Source of the DNA: Flavonifractor sp. An92
GTDB taxonomy: Bacteria > Bacillota > Clostridia > Oscillospirales > Oscillospiraceae
DNA length: 64,000 nt
Direction: 5' to 3'
NCBI RefSeq assembly: GCF_002159175.1
Contig: NZ_NFGZ01000006.1
Span: forward strand, 62,001-126,000
The position numbers and the translations under genes were made by a program. This document shows positions 45,119-54,400 of this stretch, one piece after another. The first letter of the stretch is position 1; every line of letters starts with the position of its first letter. The notes beneath the pieces are model-generated. The model ran no database searches. It was given only the letters and a program-made list of their open reading frames with translations, and had not been told where the DNA came from.

Positions 45119-45181
45119 CGCCCGCCGGGGTCCCGGCGGATAACAGACGAAGGCGCCCGGCCACTGCGCGGCCGGGCGCCC
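45119..45181 (-). other. two GC hairpins in the leader of the NAGPA-SLH gene
   Basis: Between promoter and start are an 11-bp stem (GGCGCCCGGCC, 45152-45181) and a shorter CCGCCGGG stem (about 45119-45137). They do not match a riboswitch I know. They could be mRNA-stability or attenuation structures. Confidence 0.5.
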
Positions 45182-45195
45182 AGGAAACTGCATTT

Positions 45196-45224
45196 ATGTT
45201 AACACAATCTGTTGTGATTGTAAA
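45196..45224 (-). promoter_or_regulatory. promoter of the NAGPA-SLH gene
   Basis: Minus strand: TTTACA (45219-45224), 17 bp, TAACAT (45196-45201). Confidence 0.6.
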
Positions 45225-45274
45225 CCGGCAGGAATGCCAAAAAAAGCGCTGTTCTTCCCATTAAGGTCCCTGAA

Positions 45275-46486
45275 TCAGCCTTCCGCCCCGTTGGTTTTAC
45301 CCCGATTCTGGCGGAGCTTGGGGAGGAGCTGCTCCAGGGCGGCCTTCTCCTGGATCTCCAGCAGCTCGCCGATAAGCTGATTGGACACCAGGAAGCCCTT
45401 GGGGGTGAAATACCACCGCCGGTCCTGCCGGGCGGCCCAGCCCTGGCGCTCGTATTCCTCCATGCGCTGCTCGATGGGGTCGAAGTTCATGAAATACTCC
45501 CGGCGGTACTCCCACTCCTCAATACCCCGGGTGGTGCGCAGGCGGAGCATCAGGTACTCGCTGCCCCGCTCCCGCTGGGGGATCAGGTCGGACTCATCCA
45601 CGATGGAGCCGCCGTGGAGCACGCCGTCGATGTAGCGGTCCAGGCTGCGCACGAAGGAGTAGCGCCGCCCGCCAAAGTCGGAGTGGGCCCCGGGCCCGAA
45701 GCCGATGTAGGGGTTGCCCATCCAGTATTTCAGATTGTGCCGGGACTGGAAGCCGCTTTTGGCGAAATTGGAGATCTCGTACTGCTTGTACCCCGCCTCC
45801 TCCAAGCGCTCCACCGCCCAGAGATAGCAGTCGGCCTGGGCGTCGTCATCGGGAAGGGGCAGTCCGCCCGCCACCCGAAGGGCCAGGGGGGTGTGTTCCT
45901 CCACCTTCAGACCATAGCAGGACAGGTGCTCCGGCTCCAGCGCCAGGATCTGCTCCACGCTCTCCTTCCAGGAGTCCAGGTCCTGGCCGGGCAGGCCGTA
46001 GATGAGGTCCAGGCTCAGGTTTTTGAACTTGGCCTCCCGGGCGGCGGCCACGGCCTCTTTGGCCTGCTGGAAGGTGTGCAGGCGGCAGATGCTCTGCAGC
46101 TCCTGGTCGCAGGCCGACTGGACGCCCAGGGAGATGCGGTTGAAGCCCGCCCGGCGCAGCTTGCAGAGCATCTTCTTGTCCACGCTGTCGGGGTTACACT
46201 CCACGGTGACCTCCGCGTCCCGGGCCACGTCAAAGCGCTTGTTCACCTCGCCCAGCAGCTCCCGCAGGCGCTTTTCACCGTAATAGCTGGGGGTGCCGCC
46301 GCCGAAGTACACGGTGTCCACCTGATAGCCCTTGGCCAGGGGGGCCGTCTCCTTGATGTGGGCCAGAAGGGCCTTCTGATAGGGGTCCATCTGGTCCTCC
46401 CGTCCGGCCAGGGAGTAAAAATCGCAGTAGTCGCACTTACGGCGACAGAAGGGGATATGGATGTAAATGCCGAGTTTTCCTGGCAT
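45275..46486 (-). CDS. hemW: radical SAM heme chaperone HemW-type protein
   Basis: 403 residues. The radical SAM cluster motif is CRRKCDYC (near residue 17) in IYIHIPFCRRKCDYCDFYSL. The GGGTPS motif (near 66) binds SAM. YGLPGQD and the C-terminal NPYIGFGPGAHSDFGGRRY are typical of HemW, formerly called oxygen-independent coproporphyrinogen oxidase-like. HemN's extra N-terminal residues are absent, favouring a heme-insertion chaperone. ATG 46486 with GAGGTGG upstream. A TATAAT lies about 45 bp upstream. Confidence 0.93.
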   Translation of the reverse strand: MPGKLGIYIHIPFCRRKCDYCDFYSLAGREDQMDPYQKALLAHIKETAPLAKGYQVDTVYFGGGTPSYYGEKRLRELLGEVNKRFDVARDAEVTVECNPDSVDKKMLCKLRRAGFNRISLGVQSACDQELQSICRLHTFQQAKEAVAAAREAKFKNLSLDLIYGLPGQDLDSWKESVEQILALEPEHLSCYGLKVEEHTPLALRVAGGLPLPDDDAQADCYLWAVERLEEAGYKQYEISNFAKSGFQSRHNLKYWMGNPYIGFGPGAHSDFGGRRYSFVRSLDRYIDGVLHGGSIVDESDLIPQRERGSEYLMLRLRTTRGIEEWEYRREYFMNFDPIEQRMEEYERQGWAARQDRRWYFTPKGFLVSNQLIGELLEIQEKAALEQLLPKLRQNRGKTNGAEG

Positions 46487-46594
46487 GGGTTCCACCTCGT
46501 TCTTGTGCCAAGATTGATTTTATTATTATACCCCTTTTTTCCCCACTTGAAAATAGGAGGATTTTCTGTGAAGGACAAACCGTCGGCCCCGGCT

Positions 46595-46623
46595 TTGCAA
46601 TCCGCCGTAGTATGGTCTATAAT
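46595..46623 (+). promoter_or_regulatory. promoter for the small membrane gene and pseudouridine synthase
   Basis: TTGCAA (46595-46600), 17 bp, TATAAT (46618-46623), 35 bp before the first start. Confidence 0.75.
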
Positions 46624-46657
46624 AGTCAAAAATCCCGCTCGAGCAGGAGGAGAAGCC

Positions 46658-46873
46658 ATGGAACAGAAAACACCTCTGCTGTGCGTCATCATCGCCCTCA
46701 TCCTGTGCATAGCTGGGTTGCTGTGCTGGAAACGGGACCTGTTTGCCCGGTTCCACCATCCACTGCGGGAAAAATATCCTCATATTTCCAAATACTTTGG
46801 AACGGCGCTGATTTGTTTTGCCCTACTATGGCTGGCTCTTGTGGTAATCTTGCTGGCTGTTGACACGCACTGA
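46658..46873 (+). CDS. small two-helix membrane protein, unknown function
   Basis: 71 residues after a strong AGGAGGAG site. Two hydrophobic segments (LLCVIIALILCIAGLLCW, about 7-24; FGTALICFALLWLALVVILLAV, about 47-68) flank a basic loop (KRDLFARFHHPLREKYPH). No family recognised. It is 14 bp ahead of the pseudouridine synthase and co-transcribed with it. Confidence 0.8.
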   Translation: MEQKTPLLCVIIALILCIAGLLCWKRDLFARFHHPLREKYPHISKYFGTALICFALLWLALVVILLAVDTH

Positions 46874-46887
46874 GAAAGGAGAGATCT

Positions 46888-47790
46888 ATGGAACAACGGA
46901 CACCCCGGCGGCTGACGCTGACCGTGCCGCCGGAGAAGGACGGCCAGAGCGTGGACACCCTCCTGCGGCGGACGTTGTGCCTCTCCGGCACCGTGGTCAA
47001 GAGGGCCAAGCGGGAGCCGGAGGGCATTCTGCTGGACGGTGCGCCGGTGTTCGTCACCGCCCGCGCCCGGGCGGGGCAGGTCCTCTCGGTGCTGGTGGGG
47101 GATATGGCGGTGGAGAGCGGAGTGGTCCCCCGGCCCGGGCCGCTGGACCTTGTGTACGAGGATGAGGACCTGCTCATCGTCAACAAGGCCCCCGGTGTGG
47201 CGGTCCACCCCAGCCCCGACCACCACGACGATACGCTAGGTAATTTCTTGGCGGATTATTACTTAAAGACCGGCCAGACCATCCAGTTCCGGTCGGTGAA
47301 CCGGCTGGACCGGGGTACCTCCGGGCTGATGTGCGTGGCCAAACACGCCCACGCCCAGGAGATTTTGAAGGGCCGCCTCCACACCGGCGGCTTCCGGCGG
47401 CGTTATCTGGCCGTCTGCGACGGTGTGCCAAATCCGCCCTCGGGCGTGGTGGACGCCCCTATTGGCCGCGCGGAGGGCTCCGTGCTGAAGCGGGAGGTCC
47501 GCCCCGACGGGGCGGAGGCGCGGACCCACTACCGAGTGCTCCGGAAGGCCGGAGGCCGGGCCCTGGTGGAGCTGGAGCTGGACACCGGGCGCACCCACCA
47601 GATCCGGGTCCACATGGCCTATCTGGGCTGTCCCCTCACCGGGGATTTCCTCTACGGGGTGGAAGACCGTACCCTCATCGGCCGGGCCGCCCTCCACTCC
47701 TGGCAGCTCCACCTGATCCACCCCATCACCGGCGCGGCGCTGGACCTGGAGGCCCCCCTCCCCGCCGACATGGCCGCCCTGCTACCTTAA
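46888..47790 (+). CDS. RluA-family pseudouridine synthase
   Basis: 300 residues. An N-terminal S4-like RNA-binding part (SVDTLLRRTLCLSGTVVKRAK) is followed by the RluA catalytic domain with the catalytic Asp in VNRLDRGTSGLMCVAK (about 133-148). LVYEDEDLLIVNKAPGVAVHP and the C-terminal LDTGRTHQIRVHMAYLGCPLTGD also fit. It converts uridine to pseudouridine in rRNA or tRNA; the target position cannot be read from sequence. Confidence 0.93.
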   Translation: MEQRTPRRLTLTVPPEKDGQSVDTLLRRTLCLSGTVVKRAKREPEGILLDGAPVFVTARARAGQVLSVLVGDMAVESGVVPRPGPLDLVYEDEDLLIVNKAPGVAVHPSPDHHDDTLGNFLADYYLKTGQTIQFRSVNRLDRGTSGLMCVAKHAHAQEILKGRLHTGGFRRRYLAVCDGVPNPPSGVVDAPIGRAEGSVLKREVRPDGAEARTHYRVLRKAGGRALVELELDTGRTHQIRVHMAYLGCPLTGDFLYGVEDRTLIGRAALHSWQLHLIHPITGAALDLEAPLPADMAALLP

Positions 47791-47795
47791 AAGAA

Positions 47796-47832
47796 AGAGC
47801 CGCGGGTCCCCGTGAAAGGGTCCCGCGGCTCT
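47796..47832. terminator. bidirectional terminator between the pseudouridine synthase and ilvC
   Basis: A 15-bp stem with one mismatch (AGAGCCGCGGGTCCC) and a 7-base loop. Confidence 0.88.
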
Positions 47833-47845
47833 GTTTGCGTTTTCT

Positions 47846-48865
47846 TTAGTTGGAAGCGGTGTCCAGGTCCTTGTCGCCGCCCCAGATCATGTTCTTGCGC
47901 AGCTCCTCGCCCACGATCTCCATCTGGTGCTTCTTGAGCTGGGCGCGCTTGGAGTTGAAGAAGGTGCGGCCGTTCTTGTTCTCGGCGATCCAACGGCCGG
48001 CGAAGGTGCCGTCCTGGATGTCGTCCAGAACCTTGCGCATATTCTTCTTGGTCTCCTCATAAGGAAGGACGCGGGGACCGGAGACGTACTCGCCAAACTC
48101 CGCGGTGTCGGAGATGGAGTAGTTCATGGCAGCCACGCCGCCCTTGTTGATGAGGTCGATGATGAGCTTCATCTCGTGGATGCACTCGAAGTAGGCGTTC
48201 TCGGGCTCGTAACCGGCCTCCACCAGGGTCTCGAAGCCGCACTTCATCAGGTCGACCACGCCGCCGCACAGCACGCACTGCTCGCCGAACAGGTCGGTCT
48301 CGGTCTCGTCGTGGAAGGTGGTCTCCATCACACCGGCGCGGGCGCCGCCGATGCCGGCGATGTAGGCCAGGGCGATCTTATAGGCGTTGCCGGTGGCGTT
48401 CTGCTCCACGGCCACCAGGCAGGGCACGCCCTTGCCGTTGACGTAGGTGGAGCGGACGGTGTGGCCGGGGCCCTTGGGGGCGGCCATGAACACGTCCACG
48501 CCGGCGGGCGGGACGATCTGCTGATAGCGGATATTGAAGCCGTGGGCGAACGCCAGGGCCTTGCCCTCGGTCATGTAGGGAGCGATGTCCTTCTTATAGA
48601 CCTCGGCCTGGACCTCGTCGTTGATGAGCATCATGACGATGTCGCCCCACTTGGCGGCCTCGGCCACGGTCTTGACCTGCAGGCCGGCCTTCTCGGCGTT
48701 GGCCCAGTTCTTGGAACCCTCGCGCAGGCCCACGCACACGTCGCAGCCGGAATCCTTCAGGTTCATGGCATGAGCATGGCCCTGAGAGCCGTAGCCGATG
48801 ATGGCGATCTTCTTGCCGTCCAGATAGCTCAGCTCGCAATCCTTCTCGTAATACATCTTAGCCAT
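47846..48865 (-). CDS. ilvC: ketol-acid reductoisomerase
   Basis: 339 residues, class I length. The NADPH-binding [13 protein letters not shown] lies near 27-39, and the acid/metal residues are in the knotted C-terminal domain ([14 protein letters not shown], about 186-199; [14 protein letters not shown]). It converts acetolactate or acetohydroxybutyrate to the dihydroxy acid in valine, leucine and isoleucine synthesis. ATG 48865 with AAGGAG upstream. Third gene after ilvB and ilvN on the same strand; a 164-bp gap leaves open a promoter of its own. Confidence 0.97.
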   Translation of the reverse strand: MAKMYYEKDCELSYLDGKKIAIIGYGSQGHAHAMNLKDSGCDVCVGLREGSKNWANAEKAGLQVKTVAEAAKWGDIVMMLINDEVQAEVYKKDIAPYMTEGKALAFAHGFNIRYQQIVPPAGVDVFMAAPKGPGHTVRSTYVNGKGVPCLVAVEQNATGNAYKIALAYIAGIGGARAGVMETTFHDETETDLFGEQCVLCGGVVDLMKCGFETLVEAGYEPENAYFECIHEMKLIIDLINKGGVAAMNYSISDTAEFGEYVSGPRVLPYEETKKNMRKVLDDIQDGTFAGRWIAENKNGRTFFNSKRAQLKKHQMEIVGEELRKNMIWGGDKDLDTASN

Positions 48866-48988
48866 AGTTCTGCACTCCTTTATATAAACAAAAGTGGTTG
48901 GTTCCTTGTTTCGTCCTATGATACCACAGGCGCGGGGAAAAGAATGATACCTGTGATACAATCTCAAAAAAGATTTCCGGTTCCTTAA

Positions 48989-49013
48989 AGCACGTTCTTG
49001 CCCAGGTTGAACT
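48989..49013 (-). repeat. duplicated 3' end of ilvN, downstream copy
   Basis: Twenty-five bases repeat the end of ilvN (49034-49058) at an offset of 45 bp, in frame with it and again ending in TAA. The signature is a small tandem duplication. Confidence 0.9.
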
Positions 49014-49029
49014 TGGCGGCTGGTGGCCC

Positions 49030-49599
49030 TTACAGCACGTTCTTGCCCAGGTTGAACTCGGTCTTTTCCTTGGTCTCGTCGCCGATGGTATAGGCACCGC
49101 GCTCCAGGGCCACCATGCCGGTACGCACCAGCTCCAGGATACCGAAGGCGTCCAGCAGGCCCTGCATGGCCTCGGCCTTGTCCTCGTCGCCGATGAGGGC
49201 CAGGGTCAGGGACTTCAGGGAGACGTCGATGATGGAGGCCCGGAAGATGTTGGCGATCTGGATGACCTCGTTGCGGATGTCGTGGCTCTCGGCCTTGACC
49301 TTGAACATCACCAGCTCCCGGCGGATGGACCGCTCGGGCAGCAGCTCCTGCACGGAGTAGACGGTGAAGAGCTTGCGCAGCTGGTTCATGATCTGCTCGG
49401 TGCTCATGTTGTCAGCCAGCAGCTCAATGGTGATACGGGAGACGGTGGGGTCGTCGGTGGTGCCCACCGCCAGAGATTCGATGTTATACCCCTTGCGGGA
49501 GAAGAGCCGGGAGACCTGGGACAGGACGCCGGCAGAGTTTTCCACCAGAACCGAGAGGGTGTGGCGGGTGACGGGATTCATGCTGTCTTTCGTCGTCAT
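49030..49599 (-). CDS. ilvN: acetolactate synthase small (regulatory) subunit
   Basis: 189 residues. The ACT domain ([34 protein letters not shown], about 12-45) binds valine for feedback control. The C-terminal regulatory domain follows ([19 protein letters not shown]). ATG 49599 has AAGGAGGG upstream and lies 19 bp after ilvB. The 3' end is duplicated just downstream (see repeat). Confidence 0.95.
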   Translation of the reverse strand: MTTKDSMNPVTRHTLSVLVENSAGVLSQVSRLFSRKGYNIESLAVGTTDDPTVSRITIELLADNMSTEQIMNQLRKLFTVYSVQELLPERSIRRELVMFKVKAESHDIRNEVIQIANIFRASIIDVSLKSLTLALIGDEDKAEAMQGLLDAFGILELVRTGMVALERGAYTIGDETKEKTEFNLGKNVL

Positions 49600-49618
49600 A
49601 GTCTTACCCTCCTTATCG

Positions 49619-51328
49619 TTAGTCCAGCAGGAAATCGGTGGTCTGAGCGCCGGCCGACACCATGGGATGGACCATGGCGTCCTTGTCGATGTCGCAGTCG
49701 ATGACCCAGCTCTCGCCGCTGTCCACCGCCTTGCGGAAGGCGGCCTCAAACTCCTCCTGGTTGGCCGCCCGGGCGCCGTGGAGGCCGTAGGCCTCGGCCA
49801 GCTTCACGAAATCGGGACCGCGGTCCAGGTCGGTCTGAGAGTAGCGCTCGCCGTAGATGAGGTGCTGCCACTGGCGGACCATACCCAGGGTGCGGTTGTC
49901 AAAGACCACGATGATGACCGGGATCTTATAGTACTGCGCGGTGGAGAGCTCATGGCAGTTCATGCGGAAGCAGCCGTCGCCGGTGCAGAGGACCACCACC
50001 TGGTCGGGGTTGCCCACCTTGGCGCCCATGGCGGCCCCCAGGCCGAAGCCCATGGTGCCGAAGCCTCCGGAGGTGATGAGCTGACCGGGACGGGAGAAGT
50101 GGTAGTACTGGGCGGACCACATCTGATGCTGGCCCACGTCGGTGGCGATGATGGCCTGGCCGTCGGTGACGTCGGAGATGGTCTCCAGGATCTCGTGGGG
50201 GTGGAGGATCTCGTCCTTTTTCAGGGGGACCTCCTTGTGGGAGAACACGAACTCCTTCCACTCGGGGTAGTCATGCTGAGGCAGCTTCTCGTTCAGGAGC
50301 TCCAGCACCCGGCGGGCGTCGCCGATGATGTGGTGGTAGGTCTTGACGTTCTTGTCGATCTCGGCGCGGTCGATGTCGATCTGGACGATCTTGGCCTGCT
50401 TGGCGAAGGTGGCGGGATGGGTAGCCACCCGGTCGGAGAAGCGGCAGCCGATGGCGATGAGCAGGTCGCACTGGCTGGAGGCGATGTTGGACGCGTGGGA
50501 GCCGTGCATGCCGATCATGCCGGTGAAGAGGGGGTGGTTGCCCGGGCAGGCGCCGCCGCCCATGATGGTGGAGGCCACCGGGGCGTTGAGGGTCTCGAAG
50601 AACTTGCGGAACTCGGGCACCGCGTTCTTGGAGCGGATGACGCCGCCGCCCACCAGCACCAGAGGTTTTTGGGCCTCCTCGATGAGGGCCAGGAGCTTGT
50701 CGATGTCGCCGTGGTCGGGCTCGGGAGTCTTGAGGTCGTGGCTGGAGCGGCGCAGCATGGCGGCCAGGCGGCCGTGGCGGCCGTGCTCGGACACGGGCAG
50801 GTACTCATACTCCGCGGAATCGTAGGTGACGTTCTTCAGAATGTCGATGAGCACCGGGCCGGGCCGGCCGGAGCGGGCGATGGCGAAGGCCTCCCGGATC
50901 ACGTCGGCCAGATCCTCCGCCCGGCGCACCAGGTAGTTGCACTTGGTGATGGGCATGGTGATGCCGGTGATGTCCACCTCCTGGAAGGAGTCCTTACCGA
51001 TGAGGCTCTCGCCCACGTTGACAGTGATGAACACCACAGGCGAGGAGTCCATGTAAGCCGTGGCGATGCCGGTGGTCAGGTTGGTGGCGCCGGGGCCGCT
51101 GGTGGCGAAGCACACGCCCACCTTGCCGGTGGCGCGGGCGTAGCCGTCGGCGGCGTGGGAGGCCCCCTGCTCGTGGGCGGTCAGGATATGGCGGATCTTC
51201 TCTTTATATCCGTGGAGCTCCAGCTCGTCATAAATGTTCAGGATGGTCCCGCCGGGATAGCCGAACACGGTGTCCACGCCCTGCTCCAGCAGGCACTCCA
51301 TCAGGATCTGAGGGCTTTTCATCAACAT
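49619..51328 (-). CDS. ilvB: acetolactate synthase large subunit
   Basis: 569 residues. The thiamine-diphosphate enzyme has FGYPGGTILNIYDEL and the catalytic Glu in AHEQGASHAADGYARATG (about 46-65). A central FAD-binding domain is followed by the ThDP motif GDGCFRMNCHELSTAQYYKIPV (about 428-450). It makes acetolactate from pyruvate for branched-chain amino acids. ATG 51328 with AAGGAGG upstream. Expression is controlled by the T-box leader upstream. Confidence 0.97.
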   Translation of the reverse strand: MLMKSPQILMECLLEQGVDTVFGYPGGTILNIYDELELHGYKEKIRHILTAHEQGASHAADGYARATGKVGVCFATSGPGATNLTTGIATAYMDSSPVVFITVNVGESLIGKDSFQEVDITGITMPITKCNYLVRRAEDLADVIREAFAIARSGRPGPVLIDILKNVTYDSAEYEYLPVSEHGRHGRLAAMLRRSSHDLKTPEPDHGDIDKLLALIEEAQKPLVLVGGGVIRSKNAVPEFRKFFETLNAPVASTIMGGGACPGNHPLFTGMIGMHGSHASNIASSQCDLLIAIGCRFSDRVATHPATFAKQAKIVQIDIDRAEIDKNVKTYHHIIGDARRVLELLNEKLPQHDYPEWKEFVFSHKEVPLKKDEILHPHEILETISDVTDGQAIIATDVGQHQMWSAQYYHFSRPGQLITSGGFGTMGFGLGAAMGAKVGNPDQVVVLCTGDGCFRMNCHELSTAQYYKIPVIIVVFDNRTLGMVRQWQHLIYGERYSQTDLDRGPDFVKLAEAYGLHGARAANQEEFEAAFRKAVDSGESWVIDCDIDKDAMVHPMVSAGAQTTDFLLD

Positions 51329-51365
51329 AGGCGTATGTCCTCCTTTTTCTCCCCACAAACGCAAA

Positions 51366-51660
51366 AGGCCTCGTCCCAAATAGGACGAAGCCTCTACTCC
51401 GTGGTACCACCTAATTTCACGGCGCAAGAACGCCGTGCACTCTTGCCCTGGTAACGGTGGGCGTTCCGGCCCGGCCTACTTTCAGGGGCGGTCCCCCGCG
51501 TTCAGCCCGGCTGCTCCTGGTTGATGTTCCGCCCTCGGCCCCCGCAGGAGCTCCCACCAGCCGCTCCCTCTCTGCGCCGGTCAGGCCGTGCGTACTGTTC
51601 CAGTCATCGCCTTTTCCATCATGGAATCTGCCGGGCCTCTCTGCCCCGGCAAACCGTGAA
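51366..51660 (-). promoter_or_regulatory. T-box riboswitch, ilvB leader, probably isoleucine-specific
   Basis: Minus strand, 5' to 3': a Stem I region with GATGA and AGTA kink-turn parts (about 51620-51585), the distal AGAGAGGGAGCGGCTGGTG (about 51577), and a specifier candidate ATC inside GGAACATCAACC (near 51525), which would read isoleucine. Then comes the conserved T-box AGGTGGTACCACGG (51399-51412) and an intrinsic terminator AGGCTTCGTCC/GGACGAGGCCT with a T run (51366-51394). Uncharged tRNA pairs with specifier and T-box, preventing termination. The T-box call is firm; the specifier is by eye. Confidence 0.88.
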
Positions 51661-51670
51661 ATTATTGATT

Positions 51671-51699
51671 ATGATACTCTCACTCCCCCCGTTTGTCAA
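51671..51699 (-). promoter_or_regulatory. ilv operon promoter
   Basis: Minus strand: TTGACA (51694-51699), 17 bp, TATCAT (51671-51676), just before the T-box leader. Confidence 0.8.
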
Positions 51700-51858
51700 C
51701 CGCTTTTTTACGGACAATAGCGTGCTACTGCACTAAATTGAAAAAATGCCCCCCGTTCCGGTCCCAGCCCAAGATCGTCAATTTTCGAACAATCTGAGGC
51801 TCTTTTTGACTATACTAGCCAGTTTATATAAAAATGCGGAATATTATTGAAGAATCGC

Positions 51859-51887
51859 TGGACATTTATCACAGGTTGCGTTATGAT
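51859..51887 (+). promoter_or_regulatory. rnf operon promoter and leader
   Basis: TGGACA (51859-51864), 17 bp, TATGAT (51882-51887). The leader to 51999 contains hairpins (GCGCCGGATCGGCGC type near 51902-51920 and GGACGGATGCC/GGCATCCGTCC at about 51934-51959). No riboswitch class recognised. Confidence 0.7.
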
Positions 51888-51999
51888 AGGGGTTGTCAAA
51901 TCGCGCCGATCCGGCGCAGAGAAGAGAGCGACGGGACGGATGCCTCCGGCATCCGTCCAACACTGGCCCCGTCAGGGGCCTGATTTGTGAGGTGGACCT

Positions 52000-53346
52000 A
52001 TGAAACTATCCTTTTATGGCGGTGTGCATCCGGACGAGCGGAAGGATGCGACCTGCGGGAAGGCGGTGGAGCCTCTGCGCAAAGCCCCGGCCCAGGTCGT
52101 CATGTCCATGTCCATGCACCTGGGCGCGCCCTGCGCGCCCGTGGTCCAGGTGGGCGATACGGTGACCGTCGGTCAGAAGATCGCCGCCCCCACCGGACTG
52201 GGCGCCCCCATCCACGCCAGTGTCTCCGGCAAGGTGGTGGCCATCGAGCCCCGGCCCTACTGCGGCGGCGGCATGATGAACTCGGTGGTCATCGAGAATG
52301 ACTTCCAGAACACCTTCGGCTCCGAGCTGACCCCCCACCCCGACTATGAGAAGCTCACCCCCGACCAGATCGTGGAGATCGTCCGGGAGGGCGGCCTCAC
52401 CGGTATGGGCGGCGCCGGCTTCCCCACCCATGTGAAGATCAGCTCCGGCCTCGGCAAGGTGGACACGGTGATCGTCAACGCCGCCGAGTGTGAGCCCTAC
52501 ATCACCGCCGACCACCGGCTCATGCTGGAGCAGGGCGAGCGGATCATCGAGGGCCTGAAAATCCTCATGCACACCTTTGGCCTCCAGAAGGGCTACATCG
52601 CCATCGAGGACAACAAGCCCGACGCCATTGAGCACATGAAGGGCCTGGCCAAGGACGGCATCGAGGTCGTGGCCTGCCGCACCCGGTACCCCCAGGGCGC
52701 TGAGAAGCAGCTCATCCAGCGCATCACCGGCCGCGAGGTGCCCCCCGGCGGTCTGCCCGCCCACGTGGGCTGCGCCGTCTTCAACGCTGGCACCACCGCT
52801 GCGGTGTATGACGCCGTGGTGAAGGGCATCCCCCTCACCCAGCGCATCGTCACCCTCACCGGCGGCGCGCTGAAGGAGCCCCGCAACGTGCTGGTGCCCT
52901 TCGGCACCCCCATGTCCCACCTGGTGGAAGAGGCCGGTGGCTTCAAAGAGGAGCCCGACCGCATCCTGGTGGGCGGCCCCATGATGGGCATTGCCCTCTA
53001 CGACCTGAACGCCTGCACCATCAAGGGCAACAACGCCCTGCTGTGCATGACCAAGGGCGAGGCCGCCGAGCATGTGGAGACCCCCACCTGCATCCGCTGC
53101 GGCAAGTGCGTCAACGTCTGCCCCATGCACCTGACTCCCGTGTACATGCACCTGTACGCCGAGAAGCGCATGTGGGACGAGGCGGAGGCCATGCATGTGG
53201 GCGACTGCATCGAGTGCGGCTCCTGCAACTACATCTGCCCCGCCCGGGTGCCCCTGGTCCAGTCCTTCCGGATGGCCAAGTTTGAGATCCGCACCCTTGC
53301 CATGAAGCGCAAGGCCGAGGCAGAGAAGGAGGCCAAAAAGGCATGA
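52000..53346 (+). CDS. rnfC: Rnf complex subunit C
   Basis: 448 residues. It has the RnfC N-terminal domain, a NADH/FMN-binding part resembling complex I NuoF (GLTGMGGAGFPTHVKI, about 131-146; VNAAECEPYITADH), an SLBB-like segment and two 4Fe-4S motifs near the C-terminus (CIRCGKCVNVCP, CIECGSCNYICP). Rnf moves electrons between ferredoxin and NAD+ and pumps Na+ or H+. First of six genes in an operon; the stop overlaps rnfD (ATGA). Confidence 0.96.
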   Translation: MKLSFYGGVHPDERKDATCGKAVEPLRKAPAQVVMSMSMHLGAPCAPVVQVGDTVTVGQKIAAPTGLGAPIHASVSGKVVAIEPRPYCGGGMMNSVVIENDFQNTFGSELTPHPDYEKLTPDQIVEIVREGGLTGMGGAGFPTHVKISSGLGKVDTVIVNAAECEPYITADHRLMLEQGERIIEGLKILMHTFGLQKGYIAIEDNKPDAIEHMKGLAKDGIEVVACRTRYPQGAEKQLIQRITGREVPPGGLPAHVGCAVFNAGTTAAVYDAVVKGIPLTQRIVTLTGGALKEPRNVLVPFGTPMSHLVEEAGGFKEEPDRILVGGPMMGIALYDLNACTIKGNNALLCMTKGEAAEHVETPTCIRCGKCVNVCPMHLTPVYMHLYAEKRMWDEAEAMHVGDCIECGSCNYICPARVPLVQSFRMAKFEIRTLAMKRKAEAEKEAKKA

Positions 53347-54395
53347 TCGACACGAAAAATCTGAAGCTCACCGTGGCTTCCTCTCCCCACGTCTGCTCCC
53401 CCGTCAACACCCGGCGGCTGATGCTGGACGTGCTCATCTCCCTGCTGCCTGCCCTGTGCATGGCGGTGTACGTCTTTGGTCCCCGCGCCCTCACCCTCAC
53501 CGCTGTGTCGGTGCTGGGCTGTGAGTTCTTCGAGTGGGGCTACCGCAAGCTCCTGAAAAAGCCCTGCTCCAACGGCGACCTGTCCGCCGCCGTCACCGGC
53601 GTGCTGCTGGCCTTTGTCTGCCCGGTGACCCTGCCCTACTGGGTCCTCCTCATCGGCGACTTCTTCGCCATCGTGGTGGTCAAGCAACTCTTCGGCGGCC
53701 TGGGTCAGAACTTCATGAACCCCGCTCTGGCTGGCCGTGCCTTCCTGATGATGTCCTACCCCGTGGCCATGACCACCTGGGTCCGCCCCGGTGTGGAAAA
53801 CTGGGCGGGCGTGTTCTCCGCCGCCGACGCCACCACCGGCGCCACCCCCATGGCCTCCCTCCACGCCCATCTGGACGTGGCCTCCGGCCTGAAGGTCCAC
53901 ACCCTGCCGGAGGATGGCCTGGCCAACCTCTTCGTGGGCAACGTGGGCGGCTGCGTGGGCGAGGTCTCCGCGCTGCTGCTGCTCCTGGGCGGCATCTACC
54001 TCATCTGGCGGGGCGTCATCCGCTTCCGCATCCCCGTGGCCTACCTGGGCACCGTGGCGGTGCTGTGCTTCCTCTTCCCCCAGGGCGGCATCGACCGTGT
54101 GGACTGGATGCTCTACAACCTCTGCGGCGGCGGTCTGATGCTGGGTGCCTTCTTCATGGCCACCGACTATGTGACCAGCCCCGTCACCAAGCTGGGTGAG
54201 ATCTACTTCGGCATCGGCTGCGGCCTGCTGACCATCTTCATCCGCTACTTCGGCGGCTACGCCGAGGGCGTCAGCTACGCCATCCTCATCATGAACATCT
54301 GCGTGTGGCTGCTGGATAAGGCCGGCAAGCCCGCTCGCTTTGGCGTCACCAAAGAGATGAAGGCCAAGGCAAAAGCCGCGAAAAAGGAGGGTTAA
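53343..54395 (+). CDS. rnfD: Rnf complex subunit D
   Basis: 350 residues with about nine or ten membrane segments. The covalent-FMN threonine lies in TTGATPMASL (about 161-170), and FGGLGQNFMNPALAGRAFL is family-typical. Membrane core of the Rnf pump. Starts inside the rnfC stop and ends 5 bp before rnfG. Confidence 0.96.
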   Translation: MIDTKNLKLTVASSPHVCSPVNTRRLMLDVLISLLPALCMAVYVFGPRALTLTAVSVLGCEFFEWGYRKLLKKPCSNGDLSAAVTGVLLAFVCPVTLPYWVLLIGDFFAIVVVKQLFGGLGQNFMNPALAGRAFLMMSYPVAMTTWVRPGVENWAGVFSAADATTGATPMASLHAHLDVASGLKVHTLPEDGLANLFVGNVGGCVGEVSALLLLLGGIYLIWRGVIRFRIPVAYLGTVAVLCFLFPQGGIDRVDWMLYNLCGGGLMLGAFFMATDYVTSPVTKLGEIYFGIGCGLLTIFIRYFGGYAEGVSYAILIMNICVWLLDKAGKPARFGVTKEMKAKAKAAKKEG

Positions 54396-54400
54396 GCGCC

